Positions 46,315 to 54,023 of a DNA stretch of 64,000 bases are shown in pieces. Positions within the stretch are counted from its first letter, which is position 1. Every line of letters begins with the position of its first letter. Location of the stretch: the NCBI RefSeq assembly GCF_030268205.1, contig NZ_BSQF01000001.1:1036649-1100648 (forward strand), given 5' to 3'. The notes below the pieces were generated by a model that had not been told where the DNA came from, made no database searches, and saw only the letters and a program-made list of their open reading frames with translations. A program made the translations under genes and the position numbers. This DNA is from Allomuricauda sp. NBRC 101325 (GTDB lineage: Bacteria; Bacteroidota; Bacteroidia; Flavobacteriales; Flavobacteriaceae).

Positions 46315-47328
46315 CTATGAAACAGCCTCAGAAGTGTTCGAAACCAAATTGTTTTCCACCAAATACTCTGCAATTTGAACGGCATTGGTTGCAGCTCCTT
46401 TTCGTAGGTTATCGGCCACAATCCACATGTTCAAGGTATTTGGTTGAGTTTCATCCCTGCGGATTCTACCCACAAATACCTCATCCTTACCATTGGCATA
46501 AATTGGCATAGGATAGGAGTTGTTTGCAGTATCATCCTGAACAATGATTCCCGGGGTTTCACTTAGAATGCTGCGTACTTCTGCCAAATCAAAATCGTTG
46601 TGGAACTCTACGTTTACGGATTCAGAATGTCCTCCAGCAGTTGGGATTCGTACTGCGGTTGCGGTAACCGAAAACGTACGGTCGTCCAATATTTTTTGAG
46701 GCTCACGGGCCAATTTCATTTCTTCTTTGGTGTAGCCATTGTCCAAGAACACGTCGCAATGTGGTAAAGCATTTCGGTTGATTGGGTAAGGATATGCCAT
46801 TTCTCCTTCGATGCCAGCAGCTTCGTTTTCCATTTGTTGCACCGCTTTTACACCAGTTCCTGAAACGGATTGGTATGTTGAAACAATCACACGACGCATT
46901 TGGTATTTTTTGTGCAACGGATCTAACGCCATTACCAACTGAATAGTAGAACAGTTTGGATTGGCTATAATTTTATCTTCCACGGTCAATTCAGAAGCAT
47001 TGATTTCGGGCACTACCAATTTTTTGGTCGGGTCCATTCGCCAAGCAGATGAGTTATCGATTACCGTGGTGCCAACTTCTGCAAATTTAGGTGCCCATTC
47101 CAAGGAAGTATCTCCACCCGCTGAGAAAATGGCAATGTCTGGTTGCGCGGCAACAGCATCGGCCAACCCGATTACGGTGTATTCTTCGTTTTTATAGGTA
47201 AGTTTTTTGCCCACAGAACGTTCCGAGGCAACCAACAACAATTCTGAAATCGGGAAGTTTCTTTCTTCCAACACTTTCAACATTACTTCGCCTACCATTC
47301 CGGTGGCTCCTACAACTGCTACTTTCAT
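46315..47328 (-). CDS. asd: aspartate-semialdehyde dehydrogenase
   Basis: Reduces aspartyl-4-phosphate to aspartate-4-semialdehyde with NADPH for lysine, threonine, methionine and diaminopimelate. 337 aa. N-terminal Rossmann VGATGMVGEVMLKVLEERN, catalytic Cys in NPNCSTIQL, substrate-binding RIPTAGGHSESVNV containing the active-site His. A clean promoter lies 21 bp upstream and a terminator follows, so it is monocistronic. Confidence 0.97.
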   Translation of the reverse strand: MKVAVVGATGMVGEVMLKVLEERNFPISELLLVASERSVGKKLTYKNEEYTVIGLADAVAAQPDIAIFSAGGDTSLEWAPKFAEVGTTVIDNSSAWRMDPTKKLVVPEINASELTVEDKIIANPNCSTIQLVMALDPLHKKYQMRRVIVSTYQSVSGTGVKAVQQMENEAAGIEGEMAYPYPINRNALPHCDVFLDNGYTKEEMKLAREPQKILDDRTFSVTATAVRIPTAGGHSESVNVEFHNDFDLAEVRSILSETPGIIVQDDTANNSYPMPIYANGKDEVFVGRIRRDETQPNTLNMWIVADNLRKGAATNAVQIAEYLVENNLVSNTSEAVS

Positions 47329-47348
47329 CGTAATTTAATTTCTTGCCA

Positions 47349-47378
47349 CAAAGGTAATTCAGTCAGCGAGTTAAACAA
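47349..47378 (-). promoter_or_regulatory. asd promoter (TTG-N19-TACCTTTG)
   Basis: On the minus strand TTG (47378-47376), 19 bp, then TACCTTTG (47356-47349), an exact match to the Bacteroidota consensus, giving a leader of about 15 bases before the asd ATG. Same spacing as the rpmF promoter. Confidence 0.72.
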
Positions 47379-47428
47379 GTATTTTAATAATGAAAAATCA
47401 AAAAATAACAAAATGTTATAAATAAAAC

Positions 47429-47468
47429 AACCATCAATGTGTTTCGCAGACACATTGATGGTTTTTAA
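47429..47468. terminator. terminator after mscL
   Basis: Fourteen-bp perfect stem AACCATCAATGTGT (47429-47442) with its complement at 47450-47463, 7-base loop. On the minus strand it is followed by a T-rich TTGTTTTATTT; on the plus strand by TTTTT, so it can work in both directions. Confidence 0.8.
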
Positions 47469-47519
47469 TTGGTTATTGTGATGTAGCGGGGATGCTGAAA
47501 TAAATCAGCACCAACGATT

Positions 47520-47927
47520 TTATTTCTTCAACAAATCGCGAATCTCGGCCAACAACTCTTCCTGGGTTGGACCCTTTGGAGCTTCTGGAGCCGGTTCTTC
47601 TTTTTTCTTCATCTTGTTCACGCCTTTTACGATCATGAACATTACGAAGGCAACAATCGTAAAGTCGATTACATTGGTCAAGAATGCACCGTACAAAACA
47701 GCAATTTCACCCACTGTTTCTCCTGCATCGTTTACAGTTCCCTCGGTAATCACATACTTTAAATCGTTAAAATCTGATTTGAACAACAAACCTACCAATG
47801 GCGAAACAATTCCACCGGTAAAAGAAGACACCACTTTGTTGAAAGCAGCACCCATAACGAAACCTACGGCGATATCCACCAGGTTTCCTTTCATTGCAAA
47901 ATCTTTAAACTCTTTTAAAAATCCCAT
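47520..47927 (-). CDS. mscL: large-conductance mechanosensitive channel
   Basis: 135 aa. Opens under membrane tension to release osmolytes on hypo-osmotic shock. N-terminal amphipathic GFLKEFKDFAMKGNLVDIAVGFVMGAAF is the MscL signature; TM1 about 15-40, a periplasmic loop, TM2 about 75-98, and a C-terminal bundle helix (EELLAEIRDLLKK) after a Pro-rich linker. Homopentamer. Lies between alr and asd on the same strand but with its own terminator. Confidence 0.97.
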   Translation of the reverse strand: MGFLKEFKDFAMKGNLVDIAVGFVMGAAFNKVVSSFTGGIVSPLVGLLFKSDFNDLKYVITEGTVNDAGETVGEIAVLYGAFLTNVIDFTIVAFVMFMIVKGVNKMKKKEEPAPEAPKGPTQEELLAEIRDLLKK

Positions 47928-48000
47928 TTTATAGTCAAGTTTTGGTTAACAGGAACAAATTAAGTAAAAAAGCATGTGATTTTACCAAATTCTAGGGAAA

Positions 48001-49110
48001 TCAATCTTCGACCACAACTCTTTTTACCCGTTGGGAAATGGCAGTCAAGATTTCATAGGAAATGGTGTTTGCACCAGAAGCAAAACTTTCTGCGGATTTG
48101 TCAGGACCAAAAACTAAAACTTCATCTCCCTCTATGCAGTCAATTCCTGTAACATCAACCATAATCATATCCATGCAGACATTGCCTATAATGGGAGCTT
48201 TTTTACCATTGATGGTTACAGATCCTTTCCCTTTTCCGTATTGTCTGCCAATGCCATCGGCGTGGCCAATGGGCAGTGTGACTGTTTTTTTAGGTTCTTG
48301 GGATGAAAAGGCTCGGTTATACCCTACTGATTCGTTGGGTCCGATATGATGGATTTGTGAAATGATGGTTTTTAAAGTGGCCACAGGTTGAAGTGATGCA
48401 TCTATAGCAGCTTCATTGCCGTAACCGTACATTCCGATGCCGCTGCGCACCATTTCAAATTGAGCTTCGGGATAATTAATGATTCCCGAAGTGTTCAACA
48501 TATGTCGTATAGGAGCATATCCCAACTTTTGATTGAGGGCATCACTCAACTTTTTAAAAGCCGCAATTTGATTAAGGCTAAATTCCCTTTCATTTGCATC
48601 TTCCGAAGCTGCCAAATGGGAAAAGGTTGAAACTACCTTTACCCCTCCATTTTCTTTGATTTCTTCTGAGATAAAGTTCAAATCTGCTTCAGAAAAGCCC
48701 AAACGGTTCAACCCCGTGTTGAATTTTATATGGATGGGATAATTTTCCAGCTTTTTAGAAGCTGCTTCAGCAAGGAATTGCGTCAGTATATTTTTGGAAT
48801 AGATACTCGGTTCCAATTTATACGCAATCAAATCATCAAAATTGGAAGCCAATGGATGCAGTACCAAAATAGGAAGTTTGATCCCTACATTTCGAAGAAG
48901 CACTCCTTCGTTTACGTATGCTACAGCCAAATAATTCGCTCCAAGTTGCTCCAGTTTTTTGGCAATCACTGCCATATCGCTTCCATAGGCAAATGCCTTT
49001 ACCACACCCAAAAATTTGGTTTCTGGTCTTATTTTGGAACGTAAATAATGGTAATTGTGCCCCAAGGCGGATAGGTCGAGGACCAATGTGGTTTCTCCGA
49101 CCTTACTCAT
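48001..49110 (-). CDS. alr: alanine racemase
   Basis: Interconverts L- and D-alanine for peptidoglycan. 369 aa. PLP-lysine segment reads [13 protein letters not shown] (usual KANAYGHG), typical of some Bacteroidota. Catalytic Tyr region YNRAFSS and PLP-barrel [12 protein letters not shown] are present. Stand-alone, not the MurF-Alr fusion seen in some Bacteroidetes. Its ATG lies inside the end of tdk (8-bp overlap), so the two are probably translationally coupled. Confidence 0.94.
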   Translation of the reverse strand: MSKVGETTLVLDLSALGHNYHYLRSKIRPETKFLGVVKAFAYGSDMAVIAKKLEQLGANYLAVAYVNEGVLLRNVGIKLPILVLHPLASNFDDLIAYKLEPSIYSKNILTQFLAEAASKKLENYPIHIKFNTGLNRLGFSEADLNFISEEIKENGGVKVVSTFSHLAASEDANEREFSLNQIAAFKKLSDALNQKLGYAPIRHMLNTSGIINYPEAQFEMVRSGIGMYGYGNEAAIDASLQPVATLKTIISQIHHIGPNESVGYNRAFSSQEPKKTVTLPIGHADGIGRQYGKGKGSVTINGKKAPIIGNVCMDMIMVDVTGIDCIEGDEVLVFGPDKSAESFASGANTISYEILTAISQRVKRVVVED

Positions 49111-49747
49111 TGGGGGTATTGTTTTTGGATTTCACTTCTTCGGAATCAACATCCATTTGACGAACCCGTTCCCTAAGCATAGCTTTATAAAAAGCGGCAC
49201 GGCTCAAAGGTTCATATTCTTCGGTTTCTCCCAATAACACCAAATTATCGTTGTGGGATTTTCGAAAACTGTAATTGGCCAAATTTCCAGTGCGGGTACA
49301 AACTGCATGTACCTTGGTCACATATTCGGCAGTGGCCATCAAAGCTGGCATAGGACCAAAAGGATTGCCTTTAAAGTCCATATCCAGTCCAGCTACAACA
49401 ACTCGGACCCCACGGTTAGCAAGGTCGTTGCAGACCGTCACGATTTCATCATCAAAAAATTGGGCTTCGTCTATTCCCACCACATCGCAATCATCGGCTA
49501 ACAATCGAATATTCGCTGCGGCAGGTACAGGGGTTGACCTTATTTCATTGGAATCGTGGGATACCACCATTTCTTCATGGTAGCGAGTATCCACAATGGG
49601 TTTAAAAATTTCTACCTTTTGTTTGGCGAACTGGGCTCTTTTTAATCTACGGATGAGTTCTTCGGTTTTTCCGGAAAACATGGAGCCGCAGATAACCTCA
49701 ATCCATCCAAACTGTTCTTTATGGTTGACCGTGTTTTCGAGAAACAT
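49103..49747 (-). CDS. tdk: thymidine kinase, type II
   Basis: Phosphorylates thymidine for salvage. 214 aa. P-loop [14 protein letters not shown], Walker B-like DEAQFFDD, and lasso-region residues ([15 protein letters not shown]). The usual four zinc-binding cysteines are largely lost: only CTRT remains at the first pair and EPLSRAAF replaces the second, so the lasso is probably zinc-free. Overlaps alr by 8 bp. The leader carries a TAGCTTTG element. Confidence 0.94.
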   Translation of the reverse strand: MFLENTVNHKEQFGWIEVICGSMFSGKTEELIRRLKRAQFAKQKVEIFKPIVDTRYHEEMVVSHDSNEIRSTPVPAAANIRLLADDCDVVGIDEAQFFDDEIVTVCNDLANRGVRVVVAGLDMDFKGNPFGPMPALMATAEYVTKVHAVCTRTGNLANYSFRKSHNDNLVLLGETEEYEPLSRAAFYKAMLRERVRQMDVDSEEVKSKNNTPNE

Positions 49748-49799
49748 ACCGTATTTTTGAACGAAATTGTGTGTTTTCCCGTTATATTGGGACTAAGCA

Positions 49800-49807
49800 C
49801 AAAGCTA
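49800..49807 (-). promoter_or_regulatory. -7 element TAGCTTTG for tdk-alr
   Basis: Exact TAnnTTTG on the minus strand, 53 bp before the tdk ATG. The nearest upstream TTG has 27-bp spacing, longer than ideal. Confidence 0.4.
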
Positions 49808-49851
49808 CTAAAAAAATATACCCCTAGTTTAGTACAAAATTTAACCTTTCG

Positions 49852-49863
49852 TTCTTATAAGAA
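49852..49863. repeat. perfect 12-bp palindrome TTCTTATAAGAA
   Basis: Lies in the tdk / unknown-protein divergent gap, 41 bp before the ATG at 49905; candidate operator for either gene. Confidence 0.25.
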
Positions 49864-49904
49864 TCGAGAAATTGATTATATTTTTAAAGTAAAGAAAATT
49901 AGTT

Positions 49905-50600
49905 ATGATTAAGAAGTTGCGGGAAGAGTTGATCAAGCTATCCACCGAAATTATTACGGCTAGGGAGGATTCCGATTTGATTGCGATGTACGAAAAATCC
50001 AAAGAGATTTATGAAAAGTTGGCCGTACTAAAGTTTATCGATGAAAAATTGAGTGATGTTGAGGTAGACACTTCCAAAAACGTCATTGCCACTCGATTTG
50101 AAAAATTGGCCAATGCAGTTTTAAGCGGAAATATTTCTGTGCCTGAAAGCAATCCCCATGAAGAGGATATTATCACGAGACCTTCTATGGCCACTATCAA
50201 GGATATTGTTTCCGAAATGCCTTCGCAGGCGGATTTGGAAAGGGTGTTCGCTGAATTTGTGGCCAAACCTGAGGTTATCAAAAACGATAAGGAGCTTGTC
50301 GGCGGACAACCCGATACGCAAGTGGTAGTCGAGAAAAGCACAAAAGTAAAGTCAATCAATGACAGGCATGCTAAAGATTTGCAAGTGGGCCTAAATGACA
50401 AATTGGCCTTTGTGAAGCATCTTTTTAATGATAGCATGGAAGATTACACCCGCGTGCTGTCCCAACTCAACACTATCGATACGGAGGAACGTTCTGTTTC
50501 TTTCATCCAAAACATGGTAAAGCCCGAATATGATGGCTGGAAAGGAAAAGAAGAATACGAGGCCCGTTTTATTGCTTTGATCCAAAGACGATTTTCTTAG
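49905..50600 (+). CDS. conserved Bacteroidota protein of unknown function, 231 aa
   Basis: Not recognised. Soluble and acidic, with an N-terminal helical region (MIKKLREELIKLSTEIITAR) suggestive of a coiled coil, a Pro/Gln-rich middle (about 75-145) and a compact C-terminal domain (about 150-231) with INDRHAKDLQVGLNDK, FVKHLFN and WKGKEEYEARF. The ordered end and disordered middle suggest a protein-interaction role. Divergent from tdk; rsmI follows after 33 bp. No signal peptide or membrane segment. Confidence 0.8.
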   Translation: MIKKLREELIKLSTEIITAREDSDLIAMYEKSKEIYEKLAVLKFIDEKLSDVEVDTSKNVIATRFEKLANAVLSGNISVPESNPHEEDIITRPSMATIKDIVSEMPSQADLERVFAEFVAKPEVIKNDKELVGGQPDTQVVVEKSTKVKSINDRHAKDLQVGLNDKLAFVKHLFNDSMEDYTRVLSQLNTIDTEERSVSFIQNMVKPEYDGWKGKEEYEARFIALIQRRFS

Positions 50601-50633
50601 ACCAAATTCCCAATAAGACCGTAACTTTGGTTT

Positions 50634-51305
50634 ATGGGAAAATTATACCTTGTTCCAACCCCAATAGGTAATCTTGAGGACATTACCCTTCGCGCCATTA
50701 AGGTGTTGAAGGAAGTGGATGTAGTTTTGGCCGAAGATACCCGTACTAGTGGCAAACTGCTGAAACATTTTGACATCGATACACCTTTACAGAGCCACCA
50801 CATGCACAACGAGCATAAACAGGTGGAATCCTTGATTCAAAAATTAAAAGGAGAGGTTGTCTATGCCTTGATTTCCGATGCGGGGACTCCTGCAATTTCC
50901 GATCCTGGATTTTTATTGACTCGCGCTTGCGTAGAAAATGGTATTGAGGTAGAATGTTTGCCCGGCGCTACGGCCTTTGTTCCTGCCTTGGTAAACAGTG
51001 GACTGCCCAACGATAGATTTGTGTTTGAAGGATTTTTACCCGTAAAAAAAGGAAGGCAAACCCGTTTGCAGCAATTGGCTGAAGAAAACCGAACCATGGT
51101 TTTTTACGAATCTCCACACAAACTTTTAAAAACCTTGGCAAACTTCGCTGAATATTTTGGGGAGGACAGGCCTGTTTCCGTTTCCCGCGAATTGACCAAA
51201 CTGTACGAAGAAACCGTTCGAGGAACACTATCAGAAGTTTTGGAACACTTCACTGAAAAAGCCCCAAAAGGAGAATTTGTAATTGTGGTTGGCGGGAAGA
51301 AATAA
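50634..51305 (+). CDS. rsmI: 16S rRNA (cytidine(1402)-2'-O)-methyltransferase
   Basis: SAM-dependent methylation of 16S rRNA C1402. 223 aa, shorter than E. coli RsmI (lacks the extended C-terminus), as in other Bacteroidota. Tetrapyrrole-methylase fold with YLVPTPIGNLEDITLRA, VVLAEDTRTSGKLL, SDAGTPAISDPGF and LPGATAFVPAL, all RsmI hallmarks. Possibly co-transcribed with the preceding unknown gene. Confidence 0.95.
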   Translation: MGKLYLVPTPIGNLEDITLRAIKVLKEVDVVLAEDTRTSGKLLKHFDIDTPLQSHHMHNEHKQVESLIQKLKGEVVYALISDAGTPAISDPGFLLTRACVENGIEVECLPGATAFVPALVNSGLPNDRFVFEGFLPVKKGRQTRLQQLAEENRTMVFYESPHKLLKTLANFAEYFGEDRPVSVSRELTKLYEETVRGTLSEVLEHFTEKAPKGEFVIVVGGKK

Positions 51306-51400
51306 AGTTTATATTTATTTCTAGAATCAACTCAATGAAAATCAAAGCATTTGTTTTACCATGATGCTTGGTTTCCTTTTTTGAAAATTTGGAGTAAATA

Positions 51401-52531
51401 ATGGAATGGTTGCCTTGGGGTATTACTTGTTTCACCGTGGTCTGTGTTTATTTTTTGGACCGTTGGGAACACAAATGGATCAAATCGCTTTTCGATTGGG
51501 TACCGGCCATTTTACTTTCCTACATTATCCCTGCTATAATTAGTTATGTTTTTGGGTTCGATTTTTCCCAATCCGACATTCATGGGTTAAGCCGTGATTT
51601 TTTTATTCCGTTGACCATTGTTGCCGTTATGGCGAGCTTATCCCTTCATCAACTTAAATCCATTGGGTACAAACCCATTGTGGTCTTTTTGGCAGGATCA
51701 TTTTTTATTGCTCTTTTTCCAGTGTTGTTTGTCATCCTTTTTGAAGAAACTGAATTGGTGGCAACTACCTTATCAACAAATGGATTTTGGAAAGGGGTGC
51801 CGCCCATTGTTGGAAGTTGGATTGGAGGTAGCACCAGTCAGTTGGTGTTGAAAGAACTCGTCAATTGTCCAGAGAATATCTTTCTTTCCGTATTGATCAT
51901 GGACAATATTTTGGTCAATGTATGGACCATTCTTATGTTTCAAACCATTAAAAAGAGCAATGCCCTAAACAAATCCTTTAGGATATCCGATCAAGAAATT
52001 CCAGAACGGATTCAAACTCAAAACGGAAGACTACTTTCTCCTTGGTTGACCTTAATTGCTATGCTCTTCGTAGTTTTTATAATTGATATTGTATTGAATG
52101 TCTTTGTGGCCAAAGTAGTGGTGCTGTCATTTATTGGATTGGCGTTGGGTAATTTTATCCCTAAATGGAACTTCCGATTTACCTTAAAATTGGGTGGCAT
52201 TTTAATTCTGGTAGTGATGTCCATTCTAGGACTAAAGCTCCGATTTGATATGTTTGGATTTGATATGGCCTTTTTCGGATTTTTGCTGATTTGGCTTAGT
52301 GGGCATTTCATATTTATGATCATCGTTGCCAAACTATTGAACGTGAACATGGCTTGGGTGCCTATTGCCAGTATGGCCAATGTGGGAGGAATCGCCACGG
52401 CACCGGCAGTTACATCTGCCTATCGCGGAAGTTGGATGCCCCACGCCATAATTTTGGCCATTTTGAGCATGGCCACAGGCACATTTTGGGGTATGTTGAC
52501 GATTTATTTGTTGGAGAACCTGATGTTGTGA
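51401..52531 (+). CDS. DUF819-family integral membrane protein
   Basis: 376 aa, about ten membrane segments. GSWIGGSTSQLVLKE and the C-terminal MANVGGIATAPAVTSAYR are DUF819 (YjcL-like) signatures with paired broken helices like CPA/sodium-coupled transporters. Substrate unknown. Its TGA sits in the palindrome TGATCA (52529-52534), with the opposing gene's TGA on the other strand, so the two genes end back to back. Confidence 0.85.
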   Translation: MEWLPWGITCFTVVCVYFLDRWEHKWIKSLFDWVPAILLSYIIPAIISYVFGFDFSQSDIHGLSRDFFIPLTIVAVMASLSLHQLKSIGYKPIVVFLAGSFFIALFPVLFVILFEETELVATTLSTNGFWKGVPPIVGSWIGGSTSQLVLKELVNCPENIFLSVLIMDNILVNVWTILMFQTIKKSNALNKSFRISDQEIPERIQTQNGRLLSPWLTLIAMLFVVFIIDIVLNVFVAKVVVLSFIGLALGNFIPKWNFRFTLKLGGILILVVMSILGLKLRFDMFGFDMAFFGFLLIWLSGHFIFMIIVAKLLNVNMAWVPIASMANVGGIATAPAVTSAYRGSWMPHAIILAILSMATGTFWGMLTIYLLENLML

Positions 52532-53134
52532 TCAATATCGAGTGCCATCGTGTTTCCCTTTTTCCCAGCCAATTCCCCCTAAATATTTGTTGGCACTTTC
52601 CACGGCATCATCTTCAATGGTTGTTCCCATACTATCGTTCCAGCGGTTCAGGTAACCAAATAAGGAAATAACGCCAAGAATTTCCACTATTTCTCCATCA
52701 TCCCAGTATTTATGCAAGCGTTTTTTTAATTTTCCGTTGACGGTATTGGGCACTTGGGAGGCAGCAATGGAAAAGTCTAATGCGGCCCGTTCAGCCTCCG
52801 AAAAGGCAGGGTGTGTTCGGTACTCCCAAATGTTGTCCAATTGCACTTGTTCGGCTCCATATCGTTCTGCAGCTCTAATGGCATGAGCTTGGCAATAACG
52901 GCATCCTGTGGCATTACTGCTCACCCAGGCGATCATTCGTTTTAAGGCAGAGGTAACACTCCCCTCATTGGCCATAACGGCCATGTTTAGATTAATAAAA
53001 GCTTTTGAAATAGCTGGTCTGTGCTGCATCGTAAGCACGGAGTTCGGACAAAACCCAAGGGTTTCGTTAAAGAACGCTGCAAGTTCTTTGGTTTCGGGGT
53101 CGTGGTCGGGGTTTAGAGGGGAAACTAAGGCCAT
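52532..53134 (-). CDS. carboxymuconolactone decarboxylase/AhpD-family peroxidase-related protein
   Basis: 200 aa from ATG 53134 (MALVSPLNPDHD); the longer frame to 53200 runs into the OsmC gene. The AhpD-like redox motif CRYCQAH with nearby acidic residues is present. The second half has ERAALDFSIAASQVPN and DDGEIVEILGVISLFGYLNRWND. AhpD-like proteins pass reducing power to peroxiredoxins or act as hydroperoxidases. Divergent from an OsmC-type peroxidase gene, consistent with an oxidative-stress pair. Confidence 0.88.
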   Translation of the reverse strand: MALVSPLNPDHDPETKELAAFFNETLGFCPNSVLTMQHRPAISKAFINLNMAVMANEGSVTSALKRMIAWVSSNATGCRYCQAHAIRAAERYGAEQVQLDNIWEYRTHPAFSEAERAALDFSIAASQVPNTVNGKLKKRLHKYWDDGEIVEILGVISLFGYLNRWNDSMGTTIEDDAVESANKYLGGIGWEKGKHDGTRY

Positions 53135-53152
53135 GGTTGAGATTTTAAATCG

Positions 53153-53160
53153 TATTTTTG
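53153..53160 (+). promoter_or_regulatory. -7 element TATTTTTG for the OsmC-family gene
   Basis: Exact TAnnTTTG, 28 bp before the ATG at 53189; no ideal upstream TTG. Confidence 0.35.
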
Positions 53161-53188
53161 ACTCTACAAGAAACAAAAATTTAACTTC

Positions 53189-53611
53189 ATGACAAATCAT
53201 ATCACAACTACTTGGTTGGGTGGGATGAAATTCGAAAGTAACAACCCATCGGGAAAGACTTTAACTATAGATGCAAGTCCAGATGACGGAGGATTGGGAG
53301 AAGGACTTCGTCCAAAAGCATTGATGCTTTCCGCCTTGGCAGGTTGTTCCGGTTTGGATGTGGCCTCTTTGATCAAGAAAATGAAGTTGGAAGTAGATGA
53401 ATTTAAAATTGATACCATTGCCAACCTTACCGAAGAGCACCCCAAATATTACGATTCTGTGGTCGTGGAATACCATTTTTATGGAGCTGACTTAAAGGAA
53501 GACAAGCTTAAAAAAGCCGTTGACTTATCTGTAGAAAAGTATTGTGGTGTTATGGAAATGTTCCGAAAGTTTGCAAAGTTGGATATTCAGATTTTCTATC
53601 ATAAGAAGTAA
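53189..53611 (+). CDS. OsmC/Ohr-family peroxidase
   Basis: 140 aa. Two catalytic-type cysteines in LSALAGCSGLDVASL and VEKYCGVMEM, the OsmC/Ohr arrangement for reducing organic hydroperoxides. GGLGEGLRPKALMLSALAGCS is a typical OsmC segment. Probably reduced by an AhpD/lipoyl system, which fits its divergent neighbour. A REP-like hairpin starts 2 bp after its stop. Confidence 0.9.
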   Translation: MTNHITTTWLGGMKFESNNPSGKTLTIDASPDDGGLGEGLRPKALMLSALAGCSGLDVASLIKKMKLEVDEFKIDTIANLTEEHPKYYDSVVVEYHFYGADLKEDKLKKAVDLSVEKYCGVMEMFRKFAKLDIQIFYHKK

Positions 53612-53612
53612 T

Positions 53613-53661
53613 CGTCACTTCGAGTGATTCTATTACAAATAGAATTGTATCGAGAAGTGAA
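53613..53661 (+). repeat. REP-like hairpin, left of the GIY-YIG gene
   Basis: Outer arm TCACTTC (53615-53621) pairs with GAAGTGA (53654-53660); inner arm ATTCTATT (53627-53634) pairs with AATAGAAT (53638-53645) around ACA. Conserved flanks CGTCA, TTCGAGTG and TGTATCGAGAA match the reverse complement of the hairpin at 53957-54004. Confidence 0.8.
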
Positions 53662-53667
53662 TGTAAT

Positions 53668-53958
53668 ATGAAAGAGTCCTATGTTTACATTTTAAAATGT
53701 TCTGATGGGACATACTATACTGGTGTTACATCCAATATAAATAAAAGAATTGAAGAACATTTAAAAGGCTTTCATTCTAAAAGTTATACCTTTTCAAGAA
53801 GACCAGTTGAATTGGTATATTACGCTGAGTTTACGGATATCACTATTGCGATCTCGATGGAGAAGCAAATAAAGAAATGGTCTAAAGCCAAAAAGGAAGC
53901 CCTCATAAATGGTGATTTTAATGAATTGCCCAATCTTGCTAAAAAGAATTTTAAGTAA
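53668..53958 (+). CDS. GIY-YIG nuclease family protein (UPF0213/YhbQ-like)
   Basis: 96 aa, the single-domain form. GIY motif reads YVYILKC, YIG reads YYTGVTSN, followed by the catalytic Arg in NKRIEEHLKG and the metal-binding Glu in ISMEKQIKKWSKAKKEALI. The reaction is expected to be single-strand or branched-DNA cleavage, but these small proteins lack a DNA-targeting domain. It is the only gene between two homologous inverted hairpins, an organisation like REP/RAYT systems. Codon use is unremarkable. Confidence 0.92.
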   Translation: MKESYVYILKCSDGTYYTGVTSNINKRIEEHLKGFHSKSYTFSRRPVELVYYAEFTDITIAISMEKQIKKWSKAKKEALINGDFNELPNLAKKNFK

Positions 53959-54004
53959 ATAGTTCTCGATACATTTCGAATCATATTCGAAACACTCGAA
54001 CTGA
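53957..54004 (-). repeat. REP-like hairpin, right of the GIY-YIG gene (inverted copy)
   Basis: Inner stem TTTCGAAT (53973-53980) with ATTCGAAA (53984-53991) around CAT; outer GTTC/GAAC (53961-53964, 53997-54000). Read in reverse complement it aligns to the left copy base for base at CGTCA, TTCGAGTG and TGTATCGAGAA. Confidence 0.8.
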
Positions 54005-54023
54005 CGCATTCTAATTTTTGCCT

